From Pyropia yezoensis (Eukaryota; Rhodophyta; Bangiophyceae; Bangiales; Bangiaceae): DNA of 64,000 nucleotides. A program made the translations under genes and the position numbers. Location of the stretch: positions 5,572,299 to 5,636,298 of the forward strand of contig CM020620.1 of the NCBI GenBank assembly GCA_009829735.1. Reading direction: 5' to 3'. This document shows, piece by piece, positions 39,760 through 51,847 of the stretch; positions within the stretch are counted from its first letter, which is position 1, and every line of letters starts with the position of its first letter. Under the pieces are notes generated by a model. That model saw only the letters and a list, made by a program, of their open reading frames with translations. It was not told where the DNA came from and searched no databases.

Positions 39760-42700
39760 TTACAGTAGGCGTCGTCGCCTCATGTAAGGCATGAGGAGTT
39801 GGCGGGGTATATTCGCCGCCTGTTCCCAGGTGGGTGAGTCGTATCCGACCCACATCACGTTGACGTACCAGGGTCCTGGTAGGTCCGGGTCGGTGTGTCC
39901 GACCACGCTCTCTACTTGGTATGGAATCCCATCCGGTCCCACCGGGTCATCTGACCGGTGGGTTGTTAGAGCTTCATGTAGCAACCCAGCCGGTACTGGC
40001 TGAGGCTGTTCCGGCTTCGGAGCAGGTACCACATCATTGAGGTTGATGCGTTGTATCTCCGTATCGGAGTGCAGGATGACAGAGTGATCATCTCTGTGTA
40101 GGATCGTGTACGGTCCCTTGACCGGGTGCATAAGCTTGTTCCCTCGGAACTTCTGGTGTCTGATGTAGACCCAGTCACCTGTTACCAGGGTTGCGCTGCG
40201 TATCCGTAGCCGGGCGTCGAAGTTCTTCTTGTACCGAAGTTGGGTACGGTCAAGGGCACCCTTGAGCTTCGGTATCATCCACGACAGCTTGGCCAACCAA
40301 GATAAGTGGATCTGTTCGGCCGGTCGGCCCTTCGGTATGTCATACCGGGTGCATCTACCCGGTGGCAACGTCAAGTTCCCGACGCCCATTGGCATGACCC
40401 ACTCCAATGGAGCAATACTAGTGCTCCGGTGGGGCCTGGAATTGTATGCCAGGGTCAATACGGACAAAAGCCTGTCCGACGTGTTCATGTGTTCCGCCAC
40501 ATAGCATGGGAGCGTCTTGACGATGGTGCGGTTGAACCGCTCCACCTGCCCGTTGGATTGCCGGTGGTAGTCGGATGCTCGACGTGGTTCGATACCGAAC
40601 ATGCCCATGACCTTAGTGCAGAATGCTGACGTAAGGTTTGCTCCGTTATCGGAGAGGAGTTGCTTCATTACTCCGTAAGCATTGATCCAGTGGTCAACCA
40701 CTGCGTTCATGATCGTGTAGGCCGTATCGTTCGGGATTGCTACTGCCCGTGACAGCTTAGTAAAGCGGTCCGACATGGCCAGGATGTACCTGTTCCCTTC
40801 TTCCGTAACCGGAAGTGGCCCGAGTATATCGATAGCGACTTGGTCGCTGGGCCCATCCGGAGGGAATGGTTTCATAGTGGATGCCCGCCTATGAAGACTC
40901 ATACGATTCCGTGCACACGGGTGGCATCCCCGCCCGTGGTCGACTACGTCGACGGCCATTGCTGGCCAGTAGAAGAACCTCCGCTCGGCTGCGAACATGC
41001 GTGAACCCCCCGGGTGTCCGGCTGTAGGGTTCTCGTGTTCTCGTTCCATGGCGGCTTGTCGTAAGGACACGGGAGCCACGACTTGATGCCGTCCATCGGC
41101 GGGTGCCCGCCGGTATAGGGGTCCGTCCTCATTCTTGGAGAAGATGCCGGCCGTGCCGGCCAGGAGGTTAGCACAATGGCGTTTACAGTCATCGTCATTG
41201 GCCTGTTTCTCGCGGAAGTCCGCGAGGGTCAATGGGCACGCAAGGTGTGCCATGGTATGGTCAACCAAACCTGGGGTGGCGTTACCCACCATGCAAACAG
41301 GTACCACCGGGATGTCCTCGTCCACCTGTCGGGTATCCCCGATCGGTGTATCGAGTCGCGACAGCGCGTCTCCGAGATGATGGGTAGCGCCGGCCTTGTA
41401 TATTGTCCGGTAGTCGTGCTCGGCCATCTTCAGCCTCCACCGGGCTAGCCGTCCATAGCTGTCGGAATCCTTGTCACCAAGGTTGAGAAGCCATCGTAAA
41501 GGTTCGTGGTCGGACCTCACGATGAACCTGGATCCTTCCAGGTATGGCCGGAGCAGTTGCACTGCCCATATGACTCCGAGGCACTCGCGCTCGGTGGCAC
41601 TATAGTTACGCTCAGCCGGGTTGAGTGTCCGGCTGAAGTACCGCACCGGATGTAGGTCCGGGATAGCATTGTTGGTACCGATTATTGTCTCTCCCTGTAA
41701 CAGGGTGCATCCCACTTGGGTATCGCAGGCATCGACGTCGATGACGAAGGTCCCGCGTCTATGCGGCAACGCAAGCACGGGTGAGGCTAGCAGAGCTTGC
41801 TTGAGCAGCTCGAATGCCTCTCCCTCGCTGGGCGAGGGAGGTTGGAGTACCTTTGGCAAGGCGCTGCTCGTCAGACCCGTTAACGGTCTGGCTATACGAG
41901 CGAAGTCCTCGACGAACCTTTAGTATACGTTGCACATCCCCAGGAAGCTTTTCAGTTGTGTCTGGGTGGTTGGGTATCGCGCATCCCGGAGTGCCCGGGT
42001 ATTAGCTTCGAGCACTCCCAGTTTACCTGGTGTGATCTGGTGACCCAGATACTCGACAGTCTGCTGAAAGAAGGCGCACTTCTTGAGGCTCAGGGTTACC
42101 CCGGCATTCCGCAAGAGGGTGAGTACCTCGTCGACAAGTTGCACATGGTCATCCATGTTACGCGAGAAGACGATGACATCGTCCAGGTACACTAGGCAGT
42201 TACGCCACTGCACTCCCGGCAGTATAATGTCGATGGCCCGCTGGAATGTGACGGGGGCGTTGGACAATCCGAAGGGCATCCTTACGAACTCGTACACGCC
42301 ACTGTGACAGACGAACGCCGTCTGGGGGATATCCTCCTCCGCAACTGGGATCTGCCAGTACCCGGCATTGCAGTCGATAGTGGTAAACACTGTGGCCTCC
42401 CCCAGCGAGTCGATGCACTCGTGCATCCTTGGTAACGGGTATGAGTCTTTCTTGGTAACCAAGTTAAGGCGTCGATAATCGATGCAGAACCGAGGGGTTT
42501 GATTCTTCTGTGGCAAAAACCACTTGCACACACGACACCCAAGTTGGGGCGGTGTACGAGGGCTGCCTCCCGTTTCGGGGGAACCGGAAGAAGTGCAAGT
42601 CGCACACACTCTGTCCCTGTTGTGGGGCAAACCCCCCACTGACAAACAAGAGGATGGTGTGTGGTCCAACAGTTTCTTGGTCGGAACGGGGACGCAGGGG

Positions 42701-44093
42701 CAAGCCCCGCTGTCCCTCCCCTTATCCCCCCAGGGTCCCCTCAGAATCTCGCCACTCAGAACCTCCCACCCCAGCACCTGCCCACCGGGCCACACGAAAA
42801 TTCAAGACGATCAATGCAGAAAACCCTCAAATCCAGGTTGCATTTACTACTAAGCTAACTATCCCAAACTCAGGGAATATGGACCCAAATGCAGGGGGAG
42901 GAACGGATCAGGCTAGTGGCCTGCCGCCCCTTGCATGGCACGTGTTGCCCCCCCGTACCTGGGGGTCAATACTGCCACACCTTCTTAGGTACGATAACGA
43001 CTGGGGCGCCCCACTCCGACATCGAAGGTCGGATTACCTTAGCTTCGCTCATCCTCTTCACTTCTCCATCAACGATCTCTCGTTGCATAGGTCCCGCGCG
43101 ATGCGGTTGCGACCGCGCGGGTCGTGCACCTCGTACCAGGTCTATACGGTGTTTGGTTGCCCCAATGGTACCCAAAGCCCCGCCGGTCCACATGACGTCA
43201 TGCTTTCTTAGCATCCGTCGTACCCCTTCAGCTTTTGACGGGGGAAGATGATCGAGGTCAGCCTCGGCCAGTGCCTTCAAGGCTTCTTAGTCCTTTGGCG
43301 GATTGTCCGCCGGAGCTGTTGATGGGTTAGGTTTCTCGTCACCGGGTTCCTGCAGCTCGGTGGTCTCGGCGAGCGCCAGTACCTGAAGTGGTTCCACTTG
43401 ACCCTCCTTGTCAGGGGTAAGGATGTCTCCTTCGTAGAGCTCGGCAATCCCGAGGATAGTTCCTTTCGGAAGGGTGACTGCCTTACGGCGATAGTTCGCC
43501 ATCACGAGCAGTGATGACCCCCTCGCGGGGAGGTCTACGATACCGTTGGCCATGGTCAACCCATGGCGCTTGTAGGTTCGTAGGATGGCCTGGACTCTGC
43601 AGATGCCTGCGAGGTCACAGTTAACCGAGAGAACGGTCTCCGATAACGGCTCAAAGCGAGTCCGCTTGGCCAGCCGAAGTGTCTTCGGCTCTACGCTTGC
43701 GTATACCTCAGCCACGTTAACGTGGCTCCCTTGCAGCGTCAGGTCCCTGACGATAGCTGTCTGTCCTCTCTTCGTCCCGTCAGCCTCTTGCAGCTCGACG
43801 GTCGTCCGGCCCGGCCGGATGGCATCAACGTGAACGTTGATGAAGGTGCACCCCAGTATGCAGGGCACAGATAGAGTCTCACGTACCAGGAAGTCGACTT
43901 CCGTAGTGAGCGCCCCGATGGTGACCCGCAGCGACATCGCTGCGGTCGTACGAATGAGACGACCATTCGCATCCTTGATCGTGCGTCCCCGAGGGACTCT
44001 GACTCGCGGAAGCCACTTGTCCGGGAGGGTGTCCTTCCGGATCAGGTCAGGTCCAGCCCCTGTATCCAGTACAGGGTAATACGATCGGGTCGA
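39760..44093 (-). pseudogene. Pol (protease to chromodomain) of inverted arm of B, with a solo LTR inside RT
   Basis: On the minus strand: protease after UAG 44094-44096 (YYPVLDTGAGPDLIRK), RT, RNase H, integrase (HHCC finger and DDE boxes as in element A) and the chromodomain-like tail (VESVVGHTDP ... MWVGYDSPTWEQAANIP), ending at TAA 39760-39762. Breaks: TAA at about 43289 (PPKD-TAA-EALKAL, CAA in element A), the solo LTR at 42509-42979 inside RT, and TAA after GMCNVY (about 41923). The last break is shared with the plus arm; the solo LTR is not. Confidence 0.85.
42509..42979 (-). repeat. Family II solo LTR inserted in RT of inverted arm
   Basis: These 471 bp, TGTGGCAAAAACCAC ... TACTGCCACA, are the reverse orientation of the element C LTRs. 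The flanks TCTTC (42504-42508) and CCTTC (42980-42984) are a target duplication with one change. The uninterrupted site GATCCTTCTTCGG is seen in element A and, reversed, in the plus arm near 45520. It is a remnant of an insertion removed by LTR-LTR recombination. Confidence 0.85.
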
Positions 44094-44423
44094 CTAGGGG
44101 TCAACCCCCAGTGTGGCTGATACCTTGAAGTTCTCCGAGGTGAACAGTACGTGACCTACACCGATATCCGGTGTAGCTCGGGCATCCTGAACAGGGCCCT
44201 TGTATGGTTCCACGTGACGGGGCTTCCCGTCCTCTCCTCCCAACCTTGGAGGTTGGTCATCAATCCCCTGACGCCGTGTCGTCGGGTTCGGAAGGTGTAC
44301 CCGGGGGTTGATGCGGCGTCGGCTTAACCGCGCTCTCCGTGGGGCTTTCCCCGCGGCAGTCCGGGGTGGCTTGCTAGGGTTACCCCAGCGACCCCGTGTC
44401 TTCCTTCCTCTTACTCGTTTCCC
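44094..44423 (-). CDS. -1 frame Gag-Pol linker, copy in inverted arm of B
   Basis: The heptamer G GGA AAC (plus coordinates 44417-44423) lies one codon before gag stop TAA (44411-44413). The -1 frame is open, with no ATG near its start, through the same linker as element A (RINPRVHLPNPTTRRQGIDD, HVEPYKGPVQDARAT) to UAG 44094-44096, then protease. Conservation of heptamer, phase, linker and UAG despite a different gag stop supports programmed frameshifting. Confidence 0.65.
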   Translation of the reverse strand, partial: GKRVRGRKTRGRWGNPSKPPRTAAGKAPRRARLSRRRINPRVHLPNPTTRRQGIDDQPPRLGGEDGKPRHVEPYKGPVQDARATPDIGVGHVLFTSENFKVSATLGVDP

Positions 44424-45476
44424 GTGCTCGGCCGGGTACTATCTTCCGGGATATCCGGGAGAGGAGGTGCCTCCTCGACTGCCAGTACTCCTCCTGGAGC
44501 TTGCTGCCTACCCCGTGCCGGGCCTCTGGCGGGATACCCCCCGATGGATGCCTTGCGTTGCGCCGCTGCCCTTCGAGACTCCTCCGGGATGAGCGGGCAT
44601 GAGGACACCCAGTGTTGAGGGTCTCCGCACAGCATACATCCGGACGTGCCGGCCGTCCCGGGCGTCCGCGTCGGGTTGGCTCCATAGGTCCGGTTGCCTG
44701 CCTCGGGTGCCCGAGTGCCTGCTCCATGGTAGGCCTTGGGTCCCGGTGCCTACCGGAACATGGACTCCCAGAGCCGGTTGGTTCTACCAGCGATGTGCGG
44801 AGGTGCCTCCGTACGCACTGCCCATGTCGCCAGGGGTTGGTGAGGGTTACCCGTAACCGGGGCGTACCCTGGAGTCCGCACATACGGGACGCGCCGGCCC
44901 GCTCCCTCGTTGACCTGGAACTGGGTCTCAGCCGGTGCGATGTACGCTACCGTACCATGCTCATCAATCACCGGCGTCGCCGGTAGCAACAGGTGGCCCT
45001 GTTGGTCGACTAGAGGTTCATCCTCACCCGTAGGGGTATGTTCGGTCGCCACCAGTTCTGGTGCGGTCTAACGTTCCACCCTCTCTTGCCTCAGTACCCG
45101 GGTAAGACTGGGCTTTCCCCTTTCACCCTTGGGCTTCGGGGCCAAGGCACATTCCGGGTGTAGCACCCGGTAGGCGTCATCTAGGGAATTGCACACATGC
45201 ATCAGTCGACTGAAGTTCGTCCGAGCCATATTGGCTCCCCGTACGGATATCCGCACGCAGTTGGGTACTCCTGCGAACAGGTGGGCCCGTAGCTCCCCTT
45301 CGCCGAGAAGCTTCCCCAGCTCGTAGTCGACCTCTTGGATCTGGCGTCCAAACATCGCCTCATCGTCCCAGGACTGGGCGGTGGCGGTGCGAAGGGCCCG
45401 ATAGTGCTCTTCGCACTTGTGCTCACTGAGGTAGCTGCTAAGCAGCTCCTTCAGTATACCACGGTAATCCATGGGG
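44411..45476 (-). pseudogene. Gag C-terminal half in inverted arm of B
   Basis: It begins abruptly at the junction 45476 (MDYRGILKELLSSYLS is the first recognisable motif). It runs through LGKLLGEGELRAHLF to the zinc knuckle MLCGDPQHWVSSC (about 44600-44640) and stop TAA 44411-44413. TAG codons at 45068-45070 (after RVER) and about 44750 (after ESMFR) break it; element A has sense codons there. Two bases of microhomology (TG) mark the join to the plus arm at 45476/45477. Confidence 0.8.
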
Positions 45477-48029
45477 GTGTCGGAGTGGGGTGCCCCAATC
45501 GTTATCGTACCGAAGAAGGATCAAACCCCTCGGTTCTGCATCGATTATCGACGCCTCAACTTGGTTACCAAGAAAGACTCATACCCGTTACCAAGGATGC
45601 ACGAGTGCATCGACTCGCTGGGGGAGGCCACAGTGTTTACCACTATCGACTGCAATGCCGGGTACTGGCAGATCCCAGTTGCGGAGGAGGATATCCCCCA
45701 GACGGCGTTCGTCTGTCACAGTGGCGTGTACGAGTTCGTAAGGATGCCCTTCGGATTGTCCAACGCCCCCGTCACATTCCAGCGGGCCATCGACATTATA
45801 CTGCCGGGAGTGCAGTGGCGTAACTGCCTAGTGTACCTGGACGATGTCATCGTCTTCTCGCGTAACATGGATGACCATGTGCAACTTGTCGACGAGGTAC
45901 TCACCCTCTTGCGGAATGCCGGGGTAACCCTGAGCCTCAAGAAGTGCGCCTTCTTTCAGCAGACTGTCGAGTATCTGGGTCACCAGATCACACCAGGTAA
46001 ACTGGGAGTGCTCGAAGCTAATACCCGGGCACTCCGGGATGCGCGATACCCAACCACCCAGACACAACTGAAAAGCTTCCTGGGGATGTGCAACGTATAC
46101 TAAAGGTTCGTCGAGGACTTCGCTCGTATAGCCAGACCGTTAACGGGTCTGACGAGCAGCGCCTTGCCAAAGGTACTCCAACCTCCCTCGCCCAGCGAGG
46201 GAGAGGCATTCGAGCTGCTCAAGCAAGCTCTGCTAGCCTCACCCGTGCTTGCGTTGCCGCATAGACGCGGGACCTTCGTCATCGACGTCGATGCCTGCGA
46301 TACCCAAGTGGGATGCACCCTGTTACAGGGAGAGACAATAATCGGTACCAACAATGCTATCCCGGACCTACATCCGGTGCGGTACTTCAGCCGGACACTC
46401 AACCCGGCTGAGCGTAACTATAGTGCCACCGAGCGCGAGTGCCTCGGAGTCATATGGGCAGTGCAACTGCTCCGGCCATACCTGGAAGGATCCAGGTTCA
46501 TCGTGAGGTCCGACCACGAACCTTTACGATGGCTTCTCAACCTTGGTGACAAGGATTCCGACAGCTATGGACGGCTAGCCCGGTGGAGGCTGAAGATGGC
46601 CGAGCACGACTACCGGACAATATACAAGGCCGGCGCTACCCATCATCTCGGAGACGCGCTGTCGCGACTCGATACACCGATCGGGGATACCCGACAGGTG
46701 GACGAGGACATCCCGGTGGTACCTGTTTGCATGGTGGGTAACGCCACCCCAGGTTTGGTTGACCATACCATGGCACACCTTGCGTGCCCATTGACCCTCG
46801 CGGACTTCCGCGAGAAACAGGCCAATGACGATGACTGTAAACGCCATTGTGCTAACCTCCTGGCCGGCACGGCCGGCATCTTCTCCAAGAATGAGGACGG
46901 ACCCCTATACCGGCGGGCACCCGCCGATGGACGGCATCAAGTCGTGGCTCCCGTGTCCTTACGACAAGCCGCCATGGAACGAGAACACGAGAACCCTACA
47001 GCCGGACACCCGGGGGGTTCACGCATGTTCGCAGCCGAGCGGAGGTTCTTCTACTGGCCAGCAATGGCCGTCGACGTAGTCGACCACGGGCGGGGATGCC
47101 ACCCGTGTGCACGGAATCGTATGAGTCTTCATAGGCGGGCATCCACTATGAAACCATTCCCTCCGGATGGGCCCAGCGACCAAGTCGCTATCGATATACT
47201 CGGGCCACTTCCGGTTACGGAAGAAGGGAACAGGTACATCCTGGCCATGTCGGACCGCTTTACTAAGCTGTCACGGGCAGTAGCAATCCCGAACGATACG
47301 GCCTACACGATCATGAACGCAGTGGTTGACCACTGGATCAGTGCTTACGGAGTAATGAAGCAACTCCTCTCCGATAACGGAGCAAACCTTACGTCAGCAT
47401 TCTGCACTAAGGTCATGGGCATGTTCGGTATCGAACCACGTCGAGCATCCGACTACCACCGGCAATCCAACGGGCAGGTGGAGCGGTTCAACCGCACCAT
47501 CGTCAAGACGCTCCCATGCTATGTGGCGGAACACATGAACACGTCGGACAGGCTTTTGTCCGTATTGACCCTGGCATACAATTCCAGGCCCCACCGGAGC
47601 ACTAGCATTGCTCCATTGGAGTGGGTCATGCCAATGGGCGTCGGGAACTTGACGTTGCCACCGGGTAGATGCACCCGGTATGACATACCGAAGGGCCGAC
47701 CGGCCGAACAGATCCACTTAGCTTGGTTGGCCAAGCTGTCGTGGATGATACCGAAGCTCAAGGGTGCCCATGACCGTACCCAACTTCGATACAAGAAGAA
47801 CTTCGACGCCCGGCTACAGCTACGGAACGCAACCCTGGTAACAGGTGACTGGGTCTATATCAGACACCAGAAGTTTAGAGGGAACAATCTTATGCAACCG
47901 GTCAAGGGACCGTACACGATCATACACAGAGATGATAACTCTGTTATCCTGTTATCCCATGCCTTACATGAGGCGACGACGCCTACTGTGACAACCCAAC
48001 CGACACCGACTTCGGCTGTTGGGGGGTGA
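45477..48029 (+). pseudogene. Pol (RT to integrase) of plus arm of B
   Basis: It starts inside RT (SEWGAPIVIVPKKDQTPRF) and has the catalytic YLDD (about 45835-45846). It ends RT at GMCNVY followed by TAA (about 46101). From about 46104 it continues through RNase H and integrase, nearly identical to the inverted arm. After DDNSVILLSHALHEATT the integrase C-terminus and the chromodomain are deleted, and the sequence joins the post-pol hairpin region (stop TGA at 48027-48029). Only a few residues differ from the inverted arm (for example HWIS versus HWIN). Confidence 0.85.
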
Positions 48030-48440
48030 GGCTTATATTTACTAAGTAGGGTGTCAGATGGATTCGGCAAGACTTAGGTTCACTGAGTTGGAGCGGACTT
48101 AAGCAAACTAAGTGGGCTACTGACTTTAACAAGTTTACTTGAAGGAGATGACTAACTCCGATAATTTCAAAGTAGCCTGAGGCTTACACCAAGATAAACC
48201 TTCATCCATGGGGCAAGTGACGGACCGAGGAAGGTTGACCTTCATGAGTATAAACCAACCAGGACGGGTTAGGGGCGCGAGAAAAGCCAAGGCAAGCCAC
48301 TGCTAAGGCAGACGGGGTACTCCCAAAATGCAGCCATCGGTATCATGCAAACGCCCCAGCGGGGAATAAGTTTATACTCACTACTACCCGGCCACCATAA
48401 GGGTCACCGGGTCCCTCTCCCTCACAAACAATAGCACTCC
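48030..48440. other. Convergent 3' region between pol and aORF (plus arm of B)
   Basis: The reverse-complement counterpart of 39310-39759. It holds the conserved hairpin near 47996-48028 and diverged CTTAGTT...CTAAG units. No gene. Confidence 0.6.
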
Positions 48441-50802
48441 TCAGTGGGTACCCCCGCTGCCCGAAGGAGGCCACTCACGCGTAGACGCGTACACCTCCAT
48501 GCTCCACCGGTCGGCAATCTCACGACGGTCAATCGCCTGAGTTGTCTCAGTGCATAGCTGGGCGAGGGTCCAGCGACCAGCCTCCACGTCCACCAGAGCA
48601 GTCTGGAGGCGGTCCAGCACGCCACCGAAGCAACGCGCTGACCCAAGCAGCGCACCACCTTGGGGGATATCCCCCCAGCTAACAGAGAGACCCTCCCGCA
48701 TCTCGCGGGCAATGAGGGCGTCAACGTCCTCATACCGTAGACGGGGACCCCCGTCACGCATGACAGGGGCGAAAGGTGACACTGGCGCAGCCAGAGGGGC
48801 CACAGGAGCCGACACGGCCACCACCGGAGCCGGTGCCGCCCGGTACGAGGCCCGGTAGTACCCCACGGAGGGGGCTCCACCGTAAACCCGGCGGGGCCCC
48901 GCCCGACGACGGGACACCTCACGCTCCCCACCCGTAGAGTCCCACTCTCGGGGACGACGGCCATTACTCACCGGTATCGGGTAAGAGAACCACAGGGCCA
49001 AGACCTGGAGAGGGTCATGGACAACCATCGGAATACTCAGGTCAGGAACACCCTCGACGGACGCCCACCCACGGTAACTGGGCTCACCCGGCTGAGTACG
49101 CCGGATGCGCAACGAGTGACGAGGCAAGGGGGCAGCACTCGCCTGCGGATCCCGGTACGGGGGAAGGTTGAACACCTCAGCCCAGTTCACGGCATCGTGA
49201 ACGGCCAGGAGGGCCTCGAACTCCCGGGCCAACCCGGTCTTGGCAGCAATCATGTCAATGCCCAGCTGCCCGATATGCCGACGGATACCCGTCGGAGGAT
49301 GAAACAGCCGCCCCTGCCGACGGAGGGACAGCAAGAAGGAGGAAGCCTGCCCGAGGGTAACCTCGAGGGTGAAGGTCCCCTGCAACGGGTGGACAGGCCG
49401 GGAGGCCAACACACTACCAAAGTATCGGAGACAGGAGCCGGTGTCGAACCGGAAAGCCGGGGCGGGCTTCCACCATTCCTGCCACAGAGGCGGGCGCACG
49501 GGGGTGTACACCGGCGCGCGACCGTTACCGGTCTGCAACGCACACGTTACATCGGTGCGGAACGCATCAGCCTTGACACCATGGTTGCGTCGCCAGCTCG
49601 ACGCCGACTTCAGCCCGCCATGGGCGGGTACGGCGCCGTCAACGTGAAATACGGGGATTCCCCCGGGAAGTACTCAAATCCGGGATACCGGCCGGTATCG
49701 GCCTCAGTCTGCCCGAACGCAACTGGGGCCACAGCAGCCGCAACCCCCCGAGCAATAGCCGGGTATTCAACCTTCTGCGGCAACGCGGGGGCAACCAAGT
49801 CGCAGACCCCGAAGGCGGCGTTGAGGAAGACTTCACCCCGCCCCACCCGGGTGCGCCAGAGCTGTGCATGCCGGTCGTCCGGCTGACTCAGGATCCAATG
49901 ATGCTCCACACGGACCGCATTCGGCTGGTTGACCAGCCGCACCAACTCCCGCTCCCAACTCGGGTCCAACTTGACGCGCCGGGAGGACCCTCCACGGTAA
50001 CGCGGCTGGTGGAAGTCCACCCGCATCCACCCAGCGGAGTCCATGGACTCCTGCACAGTTAGGCCTCGAACCCGAGCCACCAAGTCGGACATCGACACGG
50101 CAGGTTGACCCGCCGCCAAGGCGATGCGGCCACCCAACGGGGCAACCCGGGCGGTTCCAGGAAGAATCGGGGGCGCCGGGGGAAGCCCCACCGGCAGATG
50201 GGCCGGCGCCGCAGGCGCACGGGGGCGAGAAGGAAGAAGAAGCGCGGGCACCCGCACGGAGTAGCTCCCGGAGTCCACCGCCATCGGGGAAGACACGTCT
50301 TGACCACCTGTCGCCCGCGGCACCGCGGGCAGAGCATCGCCGCCACCCGGGCCCGACGAAGGCACAACGGGGCGGAGGAAGTAGACCCGTCAACCACCCC
50401 CGCGGACAGACCACCAACCGGGCGGGCACCCGCACCGTCTTGACCCGCCGTCCCGGCCGGGGTGCCGCCACGACCGTCCGAGGCAGCGGCTGCACCTTCT
50501 TGCGGTAGAGCCACGCCGGCACCGGCGACAGGAGCCATCCGGCCCGCCGGCGGAGTAGGAATAGAGGCCGCCACACGCGGTTGACCGCCCCCCGACGGAG
50601 CCGTCGTGCCGCTGCAAACGGACGACAACCCGGCCGGCGCGCCCGCCGCAGCCACAAGGACGGTCACCCGATCCTCGTCGTCCGACGAGCTCGCCAGGAA
50701 GCACTTGGCAGCGGTGGCGGAGACGGGAACGTCGTCCTGCATCACCTTCTCCTCCTCAAGCAGGAGGTCGTCCTCGCCCCCGGGCACCTGGGGGTCCGAC
50801 AT
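48441..50802 (-). pseudogene. aORF of family I, copy in plus arm of B
   Basis: Starts at ATG 50802 (MSDPQVPGGEDD; acidic LLLEEEKVM, ASSSDDED) and ends at TGA 48441-48443. Two single-base frame changes, near 50370 and at about 49618 (after APYPPMAG), split it into three open pieces. The last piece (YFGSVLASRPVHP, SLRRQGRLFHPP, LLAVHDAVNW, REWDSTGGEREVSRRR, SVSWGDIPQGG) is the best-preserved C-terminal half of this family. It has CAG where the sister arm has TAG. The composite of the three copies implies a protein of about 790 residues. Confidence 0.75.
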
Positions 50803-51375
50803 GGTGGATCCGGGGTAGCAGGGGCGCCCCGTGCCAAGAAGCCGCAGCCGGCTCGACCTGGTACAAGTAACGCTCGAGGACGAGCCAGGGAAGCGCGGGC
50901 ACCCGCGCTTATCACCGCACAGCTCAGCACGAGCGATACGGCAGCGCGGGACGACCCGCGCCAGCCGAGCTACGAGGTCGCTCCACCCAGGCACCTGGGT
51001 CGGAGCCACACCCCCACACGAAGTAATCAAGGGGGGGTCACCCTCAACCGCCCACACGCAACGCGGGCAGCGCCCATTCCCACACACTCGTCCACACGAG
51101 AGGGGCCCCCCTACCACCAGGCGCCTGGTGGCGGATCCGCTCGCACCACCCCCCGGAAAGGGGGGTCGTGAACAAAAACCCGCATTGGGAATTCAACGGT
51201 CCGGAAAACGGATCGTGTGTGTACCACACAAAGGGGGGCACCCCCCTCAGACAACCTCGAAAAGGGGTGTCTGTCGCGACAGGGCGCAAAGCCCCACCCG
51301 ACTGGTAAACGGTCGCGCGACCCACATACATTCGGGAACCCCGAATGCAACTCGACCCGAGGACGGGCCGAATCT

Positions 51376-51385
51376 AAGGGGGGGA
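51376..51385 (+). promoter_or_regulatory. Polypurine tract before outer 3' LTR of B
   Basis: AAGGGGGGGA two bases before the LTR at 51388, identical to that of element A. Confidence 0.75.
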
Positions 51386-51387
51386 TA

Positions 51388-51748
51388 TGTAGCAATATGG
51401 CTGACCGTATTGTAACCCTATATTAGGGGGGCTACTTCTAACCCTTAACTTTCAATTTGGGAGTCCGTATTGGTCACGGTATCTATAAGCTACGTATGAC
51501 CAGAGGGACTTGCATCTTGGGGTGGAAGGTAGTTAGTAGTGTCTCCGAGGGTTTATAAAGAGGGGGCCGCGGCGAATCCAACGACGGCCATGGTAGAACA
51601 ACAAACCCCTCCCATTTGGGCTCCCATCTTGGTCCCGTGGCTTGCGCTCCAAGGACAGCAAGCTTGGCCTCCCGGTGACGTTGGTGCCGATCCCCCCTGG
51701 TGATTGTTCCCTGAGAGTGGGCGTGCAGCGGATACCTAATGTGCTACA
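51388..51748 (+). repeat. Outer 3' LTR of composite B
   Basis: Sense-oriented, TGTAGCAATATGG ... ATGTGCTACA, followed by target duplication GCTCG (51749-51753). Confidence 0.92.
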
Positions 51749-51753
51749 GCTCG

Positions 51754-51847
51754 CCTCGGCCGCGCGCTCCACGAATCGGGGGATGTGGTGCCGAAGGAGC
51801 GGCCGACGCAGCCGCTCAACGACCGCAAGGCGCTGTCCTTCGCGTAG
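51754..51847 (+). pseudogene. Alpha-carbonic anhydrase, C-terminal end (after composite B)
   Basis: This is the direct in-frame continuation of 34035-34135 when B and one GCTCG are removed. It reads LGRALHESGDVVPKE, RPTQPLNDRKALSFA and stop TAG 51845-51847. R-P-x-QPLN-x-R is the conserved last motif of alpha-carbonic anhydrases. The insertion therefore truncates the enzyme within its final strand region. An intact allele or paralogue may exist elsewhere. Confidence 0.75.

Larger units (their letters stand above)
34136..51748 (+). mobile_element. Composite B: family I Ty3/gypsy structure with inverted duplicated 3' half
   Basis: The outer LTRs (34136-34498 and 51388-51748) share the target duplication GCTCG (34131-34135, 51749-51753), so the whole occupies one insertion site. 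Inside, in order: plus gag N-terminal half (34922-35987); an inverted arm (35988-45476: LTR, aORF, pol, protease, gag C-terminal half, all reversed); then a plus arm (about 45477-51387: RT to integrase, aORF, PPT). The arms share a private TAA in pol (at about 41923 and 46101), so both derive from one copy. The plus and inverted gag parts together make one gag with about 45 bp missing. Confidence 0.85.

Noticed and set aside
42509..42979. A 470-bp MITE with TGTGGCA inverted ends, also seen at 7343 and 23465
   Set aside because: The copies at 7343 and 23465 are direct repeats flanking a primer-binding site, pol and a polypurine tract, with TG...CA ends and a shared 5-bp duplication. They are LTRs, and this one is a solo LTR.
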